From contig NZ_CP049786.1 of the NCBI RefSeq assembly GCF_011290365.1, positions 806,001 through 870,000 of the forward strand: a DNA stretch of 64,000 nucleotides, in the 5' to 3' direction. How positions within the stretch are numbered: position 1 is the stretch's first letter; every line of letters begins with the position of its first letter. A program made the translations under genes and the position numbers. Below the pieces are notes generated by a model. That model saw only the letters and a list, made by a program, of their open reading frames with translations, searched no databases and was not told the DNA's origin. Shown here one piece after another: positions 46,165 through 56,000 of the stretch. Source of the stretch: Leclercia sp. 29361. GTDB taxonomy: Bacteria > Pseudomonadota > Gammaproteobacteria > Enterobacterales > Enterobacteriaceae.

Positions 46165-47535
46165 TTAATGCGCTTTTACTGCTTTGGCATTTTTTTCTTT
46201 AAACATATAGCCGACCCCGAGGATCACAATCCAGACCGGGATCAGGTAGACCGAGATCGCCATGCCCGGCGTCATCAGCATGATAACCAGTACCGCGGCC
46301 ATAAAGATCAGGCAAACCCAGTTACCCAGCGGGTAGAGCAGGGCAGGGAAGCGCGTTTTTACGCCCTGCTGCTGTTTCGCACGACGGAACTTCATGTGCG
46401 CCAGGCTGATCATCGCCCAGTTGATCACCAGGGCGGAGACCACCAGCGCCATCAGCAGACCGAAGGCAGAGTCCGGGGCCAGGTAGTTGATCAGCACGCA
46501 CAGTGCCGTCACAACCGCCGACACGATAATGGTGTTAACCGGCACGCCACGCTTATCGACATTGAGGAGCGCTTTCGGAGCGTTACCCTGCTGAGCCAGG
46601 CCGAACAGCATACGGCTGTTGCAGTAAACGCAGCTGTTGTACACCGACAGCGCCGCGGTCAGTACCACTACGTTCAGGGCGTTGGCCACGAAGGTGTCGC
46701 CCAGCTCGTGGAAGATCAGCACGAACGGGCTGGTGTCCGCGGTAACGCGGGTCCATGGCAGCAGGGAGAGCAGCACCGCCAGCGAGCCCACATAGAAGAT
46801 CAGGATGCGGTAGATCACCTGGTTGGTGGCTTTCGGGATGCTCTGCTCCGGGTTGTCTGCTTCAGCGGCGGTAATACCCACCAGCTCCAGACCACCAAAG
46901 GAGAACATAATGATCGCCATCATCATCACCAGCCCGGTCATGCCATGTGGCAGGAAGCCGCCCTGATCCCAGAGGTTGCTTACGCTTGCCTGTGGGCCAC
47001 CGTTGCCGCTGAACAGCAGCCAGCCGCCAAACAGGATCATCGCCACAACTGCGATAACTTTAATAATGGCGAACCAGAACTCCATCTCACCGAACACTTT
47101 TACGTTGGTCAGGTTAATGGCGTTGATCACCACGAAGAAGACCGCCGCGGAGACCCAGGTCGGGATCTCAGGCCACCAGAACTGGACGTATTTACCAACT
47201 GCGGTCAGTTCCGCCATCGCCACCAGCACATACAGCACCCAGTAGTTCCAGCCAGAGGCGAAGCCGGCAAAGCTGCCCCAGTATTTATAGGCAAAATGGC
47301 TGAAAGAACCGGCGACCGGCTCTTCGACCACCATTTCACCGAGCTGACGCATAATCAGAAAGGCAATAAAACCGGCAATGGCGTAACCAAGAATAATACC
47401 CGGACCGGCAGACTGAATAACCGATGCGCTGCCCAGGAACAGGCCGGTACCGATAGCGCCCCCGAGCGCGATAAGCTGAATATGGCGGTTTTTAAGGCCG
47501 CGCTTCAGCTGATCGCCGTGCTGTTGACCATCCAT
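46165..47535 (-). CDS. aroP: Aromatic amino acid permease AroP
   Basis: 456 residues (E. coli 457), APC superfamily with 12 membrane segments. The N-terminal LKNRHIQLIALGGAIGTGLFLGSA segment marks the amino-acid transporter family, split around residues 13-36. Imports Phe, Tyr and Trp. Its paralogue PheP is similar, but position beside pdhR identifies AroP. Confidence 0.95.
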   Translation of the reverse strand: MDGQQHGDQLKRGLKNRHIQLIALGGAIGTGLFLGSASVIQSAGPGIILGYAIAGFIAFLIMRQLGEMVVEEPVAGSFSHFAYKYWGSFAGFASGWNYWVLYVLVAMAELTAVGKYVQFWWPEIPTWVSAAVFFVVINAINLTNVKVFGEMEFWFAIIKVIAVVAMILFGGWLLFSGNGGPQASVSNLWDQGGFLPHGMTGLVMMMAIIMFSFGGLELVGITAAEADNPEQSIPKATNQVIYRILIFYVGSLAVLLSLLPWTRVTADTSPFVLIFHELGDTFVANALNVVVLTAALSVYNSCVYCNSRMLFGLAQQGNAPKALLNVDKRGVPVNTIIVSAVVTALCVLINYLAPDSAFGLLMALVVSALVINWAMISLAHMKFRRAKQQQGVKTRFPALLYPLGNWVCLIFMAAVLVIMLMTPGMAISVYLIPVWIVILGVGYMFKEKNAKAVKAH

Positions 47536-48024
47536 TATGAAACCTCGTGTGTGGTTGTTATGTTCACGCTCAGGCGTGTGTAATTATGAAATTCCATTTC
47601 ATGTATTTATTAGTTTACGGTTCAATTGGCTGAAATAACCGGATGTGTCTTCCGTAATCGGAAGAATAGTGTTAAGCGACGGCGAATGCACCTGCTTTAT
47701 GCGTGGAGAAAGCGAGTTCGAATAAAAAGAAAGCATTTGTAAATCGTTCCGTTTGCGTCCCTTCATCAACCTATAGAATAAAAATGCTCCATAAGTGGGC
47801 AGTTTTTCATTTTTTACTCCGCTAAATCGGTTCAGATCGCACTTTTCATCGTTTCGATAACGTTAAAACTGCCTCTTTAGGAGTAATCATTTCATTTGTG
47901 CAGAGTTACATTTTTGAAACGTTATTTCTGTAAGGTTGTTAAAATAAGCAGGGTTTACTGATTTCGGTCAAAACCAATATGGACAGAAGGTGAATACTTT
48001 GTTACTTTAGCGATACGAATATGA
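47536..48024. promoter_or_regulatory. aroP-pdhR divergent control region
   Basis: About 490 bp with no gene. A TyrR-box-like element, TGTATT-N6-TTTACG, lies at 47602-47619, about 70 bp before aroP. TyrR represses aroP in E. coli. The match is partial. The rest is AT-rich and presumably holds promoters for both genes. Confidence 0.5.
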
Positions 48025-48041
48025 AATTGGTAAGACCAATT
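48025..48041 (+). promoter_or_regulatory. PdhR operator
   Basis: Perfect dyad AATTGGTAAGACCAATT: 7-bp arms around 3 bases, equal to the PdhR consensus, 32 bp upstream of pdhR. Pyruvate releases PdhR from this site and induces pdhR-aceEF-lpd. Confidence 0.93.
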
Positions 48042-48073
48042 GACTCCGGGCAAAAAGGCGTAAGACAGGGAAT

Positions 48074-48838
48074 ATGGCCTACAGCAAAATTCGCCAACCA
48101 AAATTATCCGATGTGATTGAGCAGCAGCTGGAGTTTTTGATCCTTGAGGGGACCCTGCGCCCCGGTGAAAAACTACCACCTGAACGCGAACTGGCTAAAC
48201 AGTTCGATGTTTCCCGTCCCTCGCTGCGTGAGGCGATTCAACGTCTCGAAGCCAAGGGCCTACTGCTTCGTCGCCAGGGTGGCGGAACCTTTGTGCAAAA
48301 CAGCCTGTGGCAGAGCTTCAGCGACCCGTTAGTGGAGCTGCTCTCCGACCACCCAGAATCCCAGTTCGATCTGCTTGAGACCCGTCACGCGCTTGAAGGC
48401 ATCGCGGCTTACTACGCGGCGCTGCGCAGCAACGATGAAGATCGTGAACGCATTCGCGAACTCCATCAGGCCATTGAACGGGCCCAACAGTCCGGCGATC
48501 TCGACGCCGAGTCCGATGCCGTCGTCCAGTATCAAATTGCCGTCACTGAAGCAGCCCACAACGTGGTGCTCCTCCATCTGCTACGCTGCATGGAGCCAAT
48601 GCTTGCCCAGAACGTTCGTCAGAATTTTGAATTGTTGTATGCCCGTCGGGAGATGCTCCCGCTGGTCAGCAACCATCGCACTCGTGTATTCGAGGCGATA
48701 ATGGCCGGGGAGCCGGAGCAGGCGCGTGAAGCGTCGCACCGTCACCTGGCTTTCATTGAGGAAATCTTGCTGGACCGCAGCCGTGAACAGAGTCGTCGAG
48801 AACGTTCACTGCGCCGCATACAGCAACGAAAGGATTAA
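48074..48838 (+). CDS. pdhR: Pyruvate dehydrogenase complex repressor PdhR
   Basis: 254 residues, GntR/FadR family. N-terminal winged helix (about 10-75; [20 protein letters not shown]) and C-terminal FCD all-helical pyruvate-binding domain. Represses the pdh operon and other respiratory genes in the absence of pyruvate. It is the first gene of its own target operon. Confidence 0.97.
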   Translation: MAYSKIRQPKLSDVIEQQLEFLILEGTLRPGEKLPPERELAKQFDVSRPSLREAIQRLEAKGLLLRRQGGGTFVQNSLWQSFSDPLVELLSDHPESQFDLLETRHALEGIAAYYAALRSNDEDRERIRELHQAIERAQQSGDLDAESDAVVQYQIAVTEAAHNVVLLHLLRCMEPMLAQNVRQNFELLYARREMLPLVSNHRTRVFEAIMAGEPEQAREASHRHLAFIEEILLDRSREQSRRERSLRRIQQRKD

Positions 48839-48873
48839 GCGCCAGTTTTTTAGAGCGCGGCAACTAAACGCAG

Positions 48874-48919
48874 AACCTGTCTTATTGTGTTTTCTGGCGA
48901 AAATACAATGGGACAGGTT
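48874..48919 (+). promoter_or_regulatory. Long hairpin in the pdhR-aceE gap
   Basis: AACCTGTCTTATTGT (48874-48888) can pair with ACAATGGGACAGGTT (48905-48919): 15 bp with two G-U wobbles and a 16-base loop. It lies 40 bp before aceE and has no T run, so it is more likely an mRNA stability or processing element than a terminator. Confidence 0.65.
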
Positions 48920-48959
48920 CCAGACAAATCAACGTATTAGATAGATAAGGAATACCCCC

Positions 48960-51623
48960 ATGTCAGAACGTCTCCAAAATGACGTGGATCCGATCGAAAC
49001 TCGCGACTGGCAACAGGCGATCGAATCGGTCATCCGTGAAGAAGGTGTTGAGCGCGCTCAGTATCTGATTGAACAGATGCTTTCTGAAGCCCGCAAAGGT
49101 GGCGTGAAAGTAGCTGCAGGTGCAGGGGCTAACAACTACGTAAACACGATTGCCGTCGAAGACGAACCGGAATACCCGGGCAATCTGGATCTGGAACGCC
49201 GCATCCGTTCTGCAATTCGCTGGAACGCCATCATGACCGTTCTGCGCGCGTCCAAAAAAGATCTGGAGCTGGGCGGCCACATGGCTTCCTTCCAGTCTTC
49301 TGCAACCGTTTATGAAGTGTGCTTTAACCACTTCTTCCGCGCGCGCACCGAGAAAGACGGCGGCGACCTGGTGTACTTCCAGGGCCACATCTCTCCGGGC
49401 GTGTACGCACGTGCGTTCCTGGAAGGTCGTCTGACTGAAGAGCAGATGAACAACTTCCGTCAGGAAGTTCACGGTAAAGGCCTCTCTTCTTATCCGCACC
49501 CGAAACTGATGCCAGAATTCTGGCAGTTCCCGACCGTATCCATGGGTCTGGGTCCAATCGGTGCGATCTACCAGGCTAAGTTCCTGAAATATCTGGAACA
49601 CCGTGGTCTGAAAGACACCTCCCAGCAGACCGTTTACGCCTTCCTGGGCGACGGCGAGATGGATGAGCCAGAATCTAAAGGTGCGATCACCATCGCTACC
49701 CGTGAGAAGCTGGACAACCTGTGCTTCATCATCAACTGTAACCTGCAGCGTCTGGATGGTCCGGTAACCGGTAACGGTAAGATCATCAACGAACTGGAAG
49801 GCATCTTCGCAGGTGCTGGCTGGAACGTGATTAAAGTCATGTGGGGCGGTCGTTGGGATGAGCTGCTGCGTAAAGACACCAGCGGTAAACTGCTCCAGCT
49901 GATGCAGGAAACCGTTGACGGCGACTACCAGACCTTCAAATCCAAAGACGGTGCCTACGTACGTGAGCACTTCTTCGGTAAATACCCTGAGACTGCAGCC
50001 CTGGTTGCAGACTGGACTGACGATCAGATCTGGGCCCTGAACCGTGGTGGTCACGATCCGAAGAAAGTCTACGCTGCACTGAAAAAAGCGCAGGACACCA
50101 AAGGCAAAGCAACTGTAATCCTGGCGCATACCGTTAAAGGTTATGGCATGGGTGATACTGCCGAAGGTAAAAACATCGCGCACCAGGTGAAGAAAATGAA
50201 CATGGACGGCGTGCGTTATATCCGCGACCGTTTCAACGTTCCAGTGACCGACGAGCAGGTTGAAAACCTCTCCTACATCACCTTCCCGGAAGGTTCTGAA
50301 GAGCACACCTATCTGCACGCGCAGCGTCAGAAACTGAACGGCTACCTGCCATCCCGTCAGGTGAACTTCACTGAGAAACTGGAACTGCCAGCGCTGGAAG
50401 ACTTCTCTCAGCTGCTGGAAGAGCAGAACAAAGAGATCTCCACCACTATCGCCTTCGTGCGTGCCCTGAACGTGATGCTGAAGAACAAGTCGATCAAAGA
50501 TCGTCTGGTTCCAATCATCGCTGACGAAGCGCGTACCTTTGGTATGGAAGGTCTGTTCCGTCAGATCGGTATCTACAGCCCGAACGGTCAGCAGTACACC
50601 CCGCAGGACCGCGAGCAGGTTGCATACTATAAAGAAGACGAGAAAGGCCAGATTCTGCAGGAAGGTATTAACGAGCTGGGCGCAGGCGCATCCTGGCTGG
50701 CTGCTGCGACCTCTTACAGCACCAACAACCTGCCGATGATCCCGTTCTACATCTACTACTCCATGTTCGGTTTCCAGCGTATCGGTGACCTGTGCTGGCA
50801 GGCTGGCGACCAACAGGCTCGCGGCTTCCTGGTAGGTGGTACTTCCGGTCGTACGACCCTGAACGGTGAAGGTCTGCAGCACGAAGATGGTCACAGCCAC
50901 ATTCAGTCTCTGACTATCCCTAACTGTATCTCTTACGACCCGTCTTACGCGTACGAAGTGGCAGTCATCATGCATGATGGCCTGACCCGTATGTACGGTG
51001 AAGCGCAAGAGAACATTTACTACTACATCACCACTCTGAACGAAAACTACCACATGCCGGCGATGCCGGAAGGTGCCGAGGAAGGTATCCGTAAAGGTAT
51101 CTACAAACTCGAAACCGTTGCTGGTAGCAAAGGTAAAGTTCAGCTGCTGGGCTCCGGCTCTATCCTGCGTCACGTTCGTGAAGCAGCGCAGATCCTGGCG
51201 AACGACTACGGCGTAGGTTCTGACGTCTACAGCGTGACCTCCTTCACCGAACTGGCACGTGATGGCCAGGATTGTGAGCGCTGGAACATGCTGCACCCAA
51301 TGGAAACGCCACGCGTTCCGTACATCGCTCAGGTGATGAACGACGCGCCAGCGGTCGCTTCTACTGACTATATGAAACTGTTCGCTGAGCAGGTTCGTAC
51401 TTACGTTCCAGCTGATGATTATCGCGTTCTGGGTACTGACGGCTTCGGTCGTTCTGACAGCCGCGAAAACCTGCGTCACCACTTCGAAGTTGATGCTTCT
51501 TACGTGGTTGTAGCAGCACTGGGCGAACTGGCTAAACGTGGCGAAATCGATAAGAAAGTGGTTGCAGACGCAATTACCAAATTCAACATCGATGCAGAAA
51601 AAGTTAACCCGCGTCTGGCGTAA
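48960..51623 (+). CDS. aceE: Pyruvate dehydrogenase E1 component
   Basis: 887 residues, homodimeric ThDP-dependent E1. The ThDP motif is [10 protein letters not shown] ... [11 protein letters not shown] (about residues 230-270). Decarboxylates pyruvate and acetylates the AceF lipoyl groups. The start has AAGGAATA upstream. It lies 14 bp before aceF. Confidence 0.98.
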   Translation: MSERLQNDVDPIETRDWQQAIESVIREEGVERAQYLIEQMLSEARKGGVKVAAGAGANNYVNTIAVEDEPEYPGNLDLERRIRSAIRWNAIMTVLRASKKDLELGGHMASFQSSATVYEVCFNHFFRARTEKDGGDLVYFQGHISPGVYARAFLEGRLTEEQMNNFRQEVHGKGLSSYPHPKLMPEFWQFPTVSMGLGPIGAIYQAKFLKYLEHRGLKDTSQQTVYAFLGDGEMDEPESKGAITIATREKLDNLCFIINCNLQRLDGPVTGNGKIINELEGIFAGAGWNVIKVMWGGRWDELLRKDTSGKLLQLMQETVDGDYQTFKSKDGAYVREHFFGKYPETAALVADWTDDQIWALNRGGHDPKKVYAALKKAQDTKGKATVILAHTVKGYGMGDTAEGKNIAHQVKKMNMDGVRYIRDRFNVPVTDEQVENLSYITFPEGSEEHTYLHAQRQKLNGYLPSRQVNFTEKLELPALEDFSQLLEEQNKEISTTIAFVRALNVMLKNKSIKDRLVPIIADEARTFGMEGLFRQIGIYSPNGQQYTPQDREQVAYYKEDEKGQILQEGINELGAGASWLAAATSYSTNNLPMIPFYIYYSMFGFQRIGDLCWQAGDQQARGFLVGGTSGRTTLNGEGLQHEDGHSHIQSLTIPNCISYDPSYAYEVAVIMHDGLTRMYGEAQENIYYYITTLNENYHMPAMPEGAEEGIRKGIYKLETVAGSKGKVQLLGSGSILRHVREAAQILANDYGVGSDVYSVTSFTELARDGQDCERWNMLHPMETPRVPYIAQVMNDAPAVASTDYMKLFAEQVRTYVPADDYRVLGTDGFGRSDSRENLRHHFEVDASYVVVAALGELAKRGEIDKKVVADAITKFNIDAEKVNPRLA

Positions 51624-51637
51624 GAGGTAAAAGAATA

Positions 51638-53536
51638 ATGGCTATCGAAATCAATGTACCGGACATCGGGGCTGATGAAGTTGAAATCACCGAGATCCTG
51701 GTCAAAGTAGGCGACAAAGTTGAAGCTGAACAGTCGCTGATCACCGTAGAAGGCGACAAAGCCTCTATGGAAGTCCCGTCTCCTCAGGCTGGCATCGTTA
51801 AAGAGATCAAAGTCTCTGTTGGCGATAAAACCGAGACTGGCAAACTGATCATGATTTTCGATTCCGCCGACGGTGCAGCAGCTGCTGCACCTGCGCAGGA
51901 AGAGAAGAAAGAAGCCGCTCCGGCCGCCGCTGCTCCAGCAGCTGCCGCGGCAGCGAAAGAAGTAAACGTGCCTGATATCGGCGGTGACGAAGTTGAAGTT
52001 ACCGAGATTCTGGTCAAAGTAGGCGACACCGTTGCCGCTGAACAGTCTCTGATCACCGTTGAAGGCGACAAAGCCTCTATGGAAGTCCCGGCGCCGTTCG
52101 CAGGTACCGTTAAAGAGATCAAGATCAACACCGGTGACAAAGTGTCTACTGGCTCCCTGATCATGGTCTTCGAAGTGGCAGGTGCAGCACCTGCTGCCGC
52201 GCCAGCTCAGGCTGCTGCTCCGGCACAGGCTGCTGCTCCAGCTGCGGCTGGCGGTGCGAAAGACGTTAACGTCCCGGACATCGGTGGCGACGAAGTTGAA
52301 GTGACCGAAGTGATGGTTAAAGTGGGCGACAAAGTTGCTGCTGAACAGTCACTGATCACCGTTGAAGGCGACAAGGCTTCTATGGAAGTCCCTGCGCCGT
52401 TCGCCGGTACCGTTAAAGAGATCAAAATCAGCACCGGCGACAAAGTGTCTACCGGCTCTCTGATCATGGTCTTCGAAGTGGAAGGCGCTGCGCCTGCTGC
52501 GGCCCCTGCGGCTGCCGCTCCGGCACCTGCTGCTGCACCGGCTCAGGCAGCTAAACCTGCCGCTGCCCCTGCTGCGAAAGCAGAAGGCAAATCTGAGTTC
52601 GCTGAAAACGACGCTTACGTCCACGCGACTCCGCTGATTCGTCGCCTGGCGCGCGAATTCGGTGTGAACCTGGCGAAAGTGAAAGGCACCGGTCGTAAAG
52701 GCCGTATCCTGCGCGAAGACGTTCAGGCTTACGTGAAAGACGCGGTTAAGCGTGCTGAAGCGGCACCTGCTGCTGCCACCGGTGGCGGTATCCCGGGCAT
52801 GCTGCCATGGCCGAAAGTCGACTTCAGCAAGTTTGGTGAAATCGAAGAAGTGGAACTGGGCCGTATCCAGAAGATCTCTGGTGCTAACCTGAGCCGTAAC
52901 TGGGTGATGATCCCGCACGTTACCCACTTCGACAAAACCGATATCACCGATCTGGAAGCGTTCCGTAAACAGCAGAATGCCGAAGCTGAGAAGCGTAAAC
53001 TGGACGTGAAATTCACCCCGGTTGTCTTCATCATGAAAGCCGTTGCCGCTGCTCTGGAGCAGATGCCACGTTTCAACAGCTCCCTGTCCGAAGATGGTCA
53101 GAAGCTGACGCTGAAGAAATACATCAACATCGGTGTTGCGGTTGATACGCCAAATGGTCTGGTTGTTCCGGTCTTCAAAGACGTGAACAAGAAGAGCATC
53201 ACTGAGCTGTCCCGCGAACTGACCGTGATCTCCAAGAAAGCGCGTGACGGTAAGCTGACTGCTGGCGAAATGCAGGGCGGTTGCTTCACCATCTCCAGCA
53301 TCGGCGGCCTGGGTACTACCCACTTCGCGCCGATTGTTAACGCGCCGGAAGTGGCGATCCTCGGTGTCTCCAAGTCTGCGATGGAGCCAGTGTGGAACGG
53401 GAAAGAGTTTATGCCGCGTCTGATGATGCCGATTTCTCTCTCCTTCGACCACCGCGTGATCGACGGTGCTGATGGTGCCCGCTTCATTACCATCATCAAC
53501 AACACCCTGAGCGACATTCGCCGCCTGGTGATGTAA
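51638..53536 (+). CDS. aceF: Dihydrolipoamide acetyltransferase (PDH E2)
   Basis: 632 residues. Three lipoyl domains each with [10 protein letters not shown]; lipoylated lysines are 41, 145 and 246. Ala/Pro-rich linkers separate them, then come the E1/E3-binding domain (about 330-365) and the catalytic domain with [10 protein letters not shown] near the C-terminus. Forms the 24-mer core of the complex. Confidence 0.98.
   Translation: MAIEINVPDIGADEVEITEILVKVGDKVEAEQSLITVEGDKASMEVPSPQAGIVKEIKVSVGDKTETGKLIMIFDSADGAAAAAPAQEEKKEAAPAAAAPAAAAAAKEVNVPDIGGDEVEVTEILVKVGDTVAAEQSLITVEGDKASMEVPAPFAGTVKEIKINTGDKVSTGSLIMVFEVAGAAPAAAPAQAAAPAQAAAPAAAGGAKDVNVPDIGGDEVEVTEVMVKVGDKVAAEQSLITVEGDKASMEVPAPFAGTVKEIKISTGDKVSTGSLIMVFEVEGAAPAAAPAAAAPAPAAAPAQAAKPAAAPAAKAEGKSEFAENDAYVHATPLIRRLAREFGVNLAKVKGTGRKGRILREDVQAYVKDAVKRAEAAPAAATGGGIPGMLPWPKVDFSKFGEIEEVELGRIQKISGANLSRNWVMIPHVTHFDKTDITDLEAFRKQQNAEAEKRKLDVKFTPVVFIMKAVAAALEQMPRFNSSLSEDGQKLTLKKYINIGVAVDTPNGLVVPVFKDVNKKSITELSRELTVISKKARDGKLTAGEMQGGCFTISSIGGLGTTHFAPIVNAPEVAILGVSKSAMEPVWNGKEFMPRLMMPISLSFDHRVIDGADGARFITIINNTLSDIRRLVM
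52064..52177 (+). repeat. Near-identical lipoyl-domain DNA repeat in aceF (copy 1 of 2)
   Basis: A 114-bp stretch covering residues 143-180 recurs at 52367-52480 (offset 303 bp) with about nine base differences, most of them synonymous. This is closer than the first lipoyl domain and suggests recent homogenisation of domains 2 and 3. Confidence 0.75.
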
Positions 53537-53542
53537 TCGAAA

Positions 53543-53567
53543 AGCCGGCCTGACGGCCGGCTTTTTT
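53543..53567 (+). terminator. aceEF terminator
   Basis: Stem AGCCGGCC (53543-53550) with GGCCGGCT (53555-53562), then T to 53567. It lies just after aceF, so lpd is partly independent. Confidence 0.85.
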
Positions 53568-53633
53568 CTGGTAATCTCATGCAGTTGGTGAGCTTACTGG
53601 CGAAAGCAAAAATTCGTGAGCCGTTTGTTGTTT

Positions 53634-53670
53634 CAAAATTGTTAACAATTTTGTAAAATACGAGCGGATA
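53634..53670 (+). promoter_or_regulatory. lpd promoter with 20-bp palindrome
   Basis: Perfect palindrome CAAAATTGTTAACAATTTTG (53634-53653). A possible -35 TTAACA (53642-53647), 17-bp spacer and -10-like CGGATA (53665-53670) overlap it. lpd also serves the 2-oxoglutarate dehydrogenase and glycine cleavage complexes, so a separate promoter is expected. A regulator such as ArcA is a possible binder; this is inference. Confidence 0.6.
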
Positions 53671-53711
53671 GAACGACCCGGTGGACGACGGGTATAAATT
53701 AAGAGGTCATG

Positions 53712-55136
53712 ATGAGCACAGAAATCAAAACTCAGGTCGTAGTACTTGGGGCAGGCCCGGCAGGTTATTCCGCAGCATTCCGTGCCGCGGATTTAGGTCT
53801 GGAAACCGTCATCGTAGAACGTTACAACACCCTCGGTGGTGTTTGTCTGAACGTCGGCTGTATCCCTTCTAAAGCGCTGCTGCACGTTGCAAAAGTTATC
53901 GAAGAAGCCAAAGCGCTCGCCGATCACGGTATCGTCTTCGGCGAGCCGAAAACCGATATCGACAAGATTCGTACCTGGAAAGAGAAAGTTATCACTCAAC
54001 TGACCGGTGGTCTGGCTGGTATGGCCAAAGGCCGTAAAGTGAAAGTGGTCAACGGTCTGGGCAAATTTACCGGGGCAAATACCCTGGAAGTGGAAGGCGA
54101 AAACGGCAAAACCGTGATCAACTTCGACAACGCGATCATCGCGGCGGGCTCCCGTCCGATCGAACTGCCGTTCATTCCTCATGAAGATCCACGCGTATGG
54201 GACTCCACCGATGCGCTGGAACTGAAAGAAGTACCAAAACGCCTCCTGGTTATGGGTGGCGGTATCATCGGTCTGGAAATGGGCACCGTGTACCATGCGC
54301 TGGGTTCAGAGATTGACGTGGTTGAAATGTTCGACCAGGTTATCCCGGCTGCGGACAAAGACATCGTTAAAGTCTTCACCAAACGCATCAGCAAGAAGTT
54401 CAACCTGATGCTGGAAACCAAAGTGACTGCCGTTGAAGCGAAAGAAGACGGTATTTACGTTTCCATGGAAGGCAAAAAAGCCCCTGCAGAAGCGCAGCGT
54501 TACGACGCCGTGCTGGTGGCGATCGGCCGTGTGCCGAACGGTAAAAACCTCAATGCAGGTGCAGCGGGCGTGGAAGTTGACGACCGTGGCTTCATCCGCG
54601 TTGACAAGCAGCTGCGCACCAACGTGCCGCACATCTTTGCTATCGGCGATATCGTCGGTCAGCCAATGCTGGCACACAAAGGTGTTCACGAAGGTCACGT
54701 TGCCGCAGAAGTTATCGCCGGCATGAAGCACTACTTCGATCCCAAAGTAATCCCATCTATCGCCTACACCGAGCCAGAAGTTGCCTGGGTTGGTCTGACC
54801 GAGAAAGAAGCGAAAGAGAAAGGCATCAGCTACGAAACCGCCACCTTCCCGTGGGCTGCTTCTGGCCGTGCTATCGCTTCTGATTGCGCAGATGGCGTAA
54901 CCAAACTGATCTTCGACAAAGAGACTCACCGTGTGATCGGTGGTGCGATTGTCGGCACCAACGGCGGCGAGCTGCTGGGTGAGATCGGTCTGGCGATCGA
55001 AATGGGCTGTGACGCTGAAGACATCGCCCTGACCATCCACGCTCACCCGACTCTGCACGAGTCTGTTGGCCTGGCGGCAGAAGTGTTTGAAGGCAGCATC
55101 ACCGACCTGCCAAACGCGAAAGCGAAGAAGAAGTAA
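53712..55136 (+). CDS. lpd: Dihydrolipoamide dehydrogenase (E3)
   Basis: 474 residues from the second of two tandem ATGs (53709 and 53712). The second gives the E. coli N-terminus (MSTEIKTQ) and better spacing from AAGAGG. FAD motif GAGPAGYSAAF, redox pair Cys45/Cys50 (GGVCLNVGC) and C-terminal catalytic HAHPTLHE are intact. Reoxidises lipoamide for several 2-oxoacid complexes. Confidence 0.97.
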   Translation: MSTEIKTQVVVLGAGPAGYSAAFRAADLGLETVIVERYNTLGGVCLNVGCIPSKALLHVAKVIEEAKALADHGIVFGEPKTDIDKIRTWKEKVITQLTGGLAGMAKGRKVKVVNGLGKFTGANTLEVEGENGKTVINFDNAIIAAGSRPIELPFIPHEDPRVWDSTDALELKEVPKRLLVMGGGIIGLEMGTVYHALGSEIDVVEMFDQVIPAADKDIVKVFTKRISKKFNLMLETKVTAVEAKEDGIYVSMEGKKAPAEAQRYDAVLVAIGRVPNGKNLNAGAAGVEVDDRGFIRVDKQLRTNVPHIFAIGDIVGQPMLAHKGVHEGHVAAEVIAGMKHYFDPKVIPSIAYTEPEVAWVGLTEKEAKEKGISYETATFPWAASGRAIASDCADGVTKLIFDKETHRVIGGAIVGTNGGELLGEIGLAIEMGCDAEDIALTIHAHPTLHESVGLAAEVFEGSITDLPNAKAKKK

Positions 55137-55151
55137 TTTTCTTCCGGCAAT

Positions 55152-55181
55152 AAAAAAGCGGCTCATGAGCCGCTTTTTTTT
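55152..55181. terminator. Bidirectional terminator after lpd
   Basis: AGCGGCTCATGAGCCGCT palindrome flanked by A on the left and eight T on the right. It serves lpd on the plus strand and the DUF2950 gene on the minus strand. Confidence 0.9.
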
Positions 55182-55194
55182 ATCCTGCAAATCC

Positions 55195-55989
55195 TTACTG
55201 CGCCACAAGTTGCCAGCGATCGCCCGGGTTAAACGCCGCCAGCGCTTTGGCTTCCTCCGCCGACGCCTCACCCAGATTGGCCTGCCACACCCGGTCATCC
55301 CCGTTGATCATAAAGCTCATCACCCCGGTTTCACCGTAACTCACTGGCCAGGCAATCATCGCAAAGCCTGATTTGCTGTCCGGCAGGATGCGGAAGTGGT
55401 AGCCGTGGTAGCCCTGACCCGGCTCTTTCGGGCTGAAGGCCGGGCCGAGCGGGCTGGGGGCTTCACCGGGTTTCACCGGCCAGTAGAGACCATCTTTTTT
55501 ACCCTCGCTGCTGACAATTTTCTGCGCATACTGGTTGGTGAGGGCGTAATAGCTCTCCTGCGCATCGACGTAGGCGTGCAGCGCCTCGATGGCGGCCAGC
55601 TCGTTGCGGCCCACTTCGCGGTTGAGAATCTCCTCTTTGGCCTCCTGCATGTCGAACTGCCACCCCTCGGCGCGTTTCACCACCGGGATCGGCAGCTGCC
55701 AGTGGTACTCGCCCACGGTGAGCCAGGCCATGTCGCCATCGATCACCGTGTGATGATTCACCTGCCAGTCACGCTTAAAACGATCCACCGCTTCCGGGTC
55801 AACGCCGTCGGCCGGTAAGAAGGTGCGCCAGTCTTCGCCGAGCAGGTTGCCCAGTTCCTTGTCGTTCTGCTCGTTGATGGCTTTCGCCAGCGCATCGGTC
55901 GCCTGTTCGGGCGTGTTGAAATGTTGTTGGGCAAAGATGCCGGTCGATACCATGAACAACATCATTGCGCTGAGTAATTTACTTTTCAT
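55195..55989 (-). CDS. DUF2950 family exported protein
   Basis: 264 residues. Signal peptide (about 1-20, MKSKLLSAMMLFMVSTGIFA). Mature part with GYHGYHFRILPDSKSGFAMIAWP (about 194-216) typical of the DUF2950 family, function unknown. It follows yacH by 11 bp and is presumably co-transcribed. DUF2950 and DUF3300 genes often occur side by side, as here. E. coli K-12, as I recall, has only yacH at this site. Confidence 0.8.
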   Translation of the reverse strand: MKSKLLSAMMLFMVSTGIFAQQHFNTPEQATDALAKAINEQNDKELGNLLGEDWRTFLPADGVDPEAVDRFKRDWQVNHHTVIDGDMAWLTVGEYHWQLPIPVVKRAEGWQFDMQEAKEEILNREVGRNELAAIEALHAYVDAQESYYALTNQYAQKIVSSEGKKDGLYWPVKPGEAPSPLGPAFSPKEPGQGYHGYHFRILPDSKSGFAMIAWPVSYGETGVMSFMINGDDRVWQANLGEASAEEAKALAAFNPGDRWQLVAQ

Positions 55990-56000
55990 TGTCGTCTCCC

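Noticed and set aside
44548-47583. Long plus-strand frames opposite the GPH transporter and aroP
   Set aside because: Opposite-strand shadows of membrane-protein genes. Composition is His/Gln/Arg-rich without any domain.
47745-47770. TGTAAA near 47735 considered as a second TyrR box
   Set aside because: The second half-site is not present at the right spacing.
48963-51482. Very long open frame (839 codons) antisense to aceE
   Set aside because: A by-product of the strong codon bias of aceE. The translation is His/Val/Phe/Gln-rich and has no family features or ribosome site.
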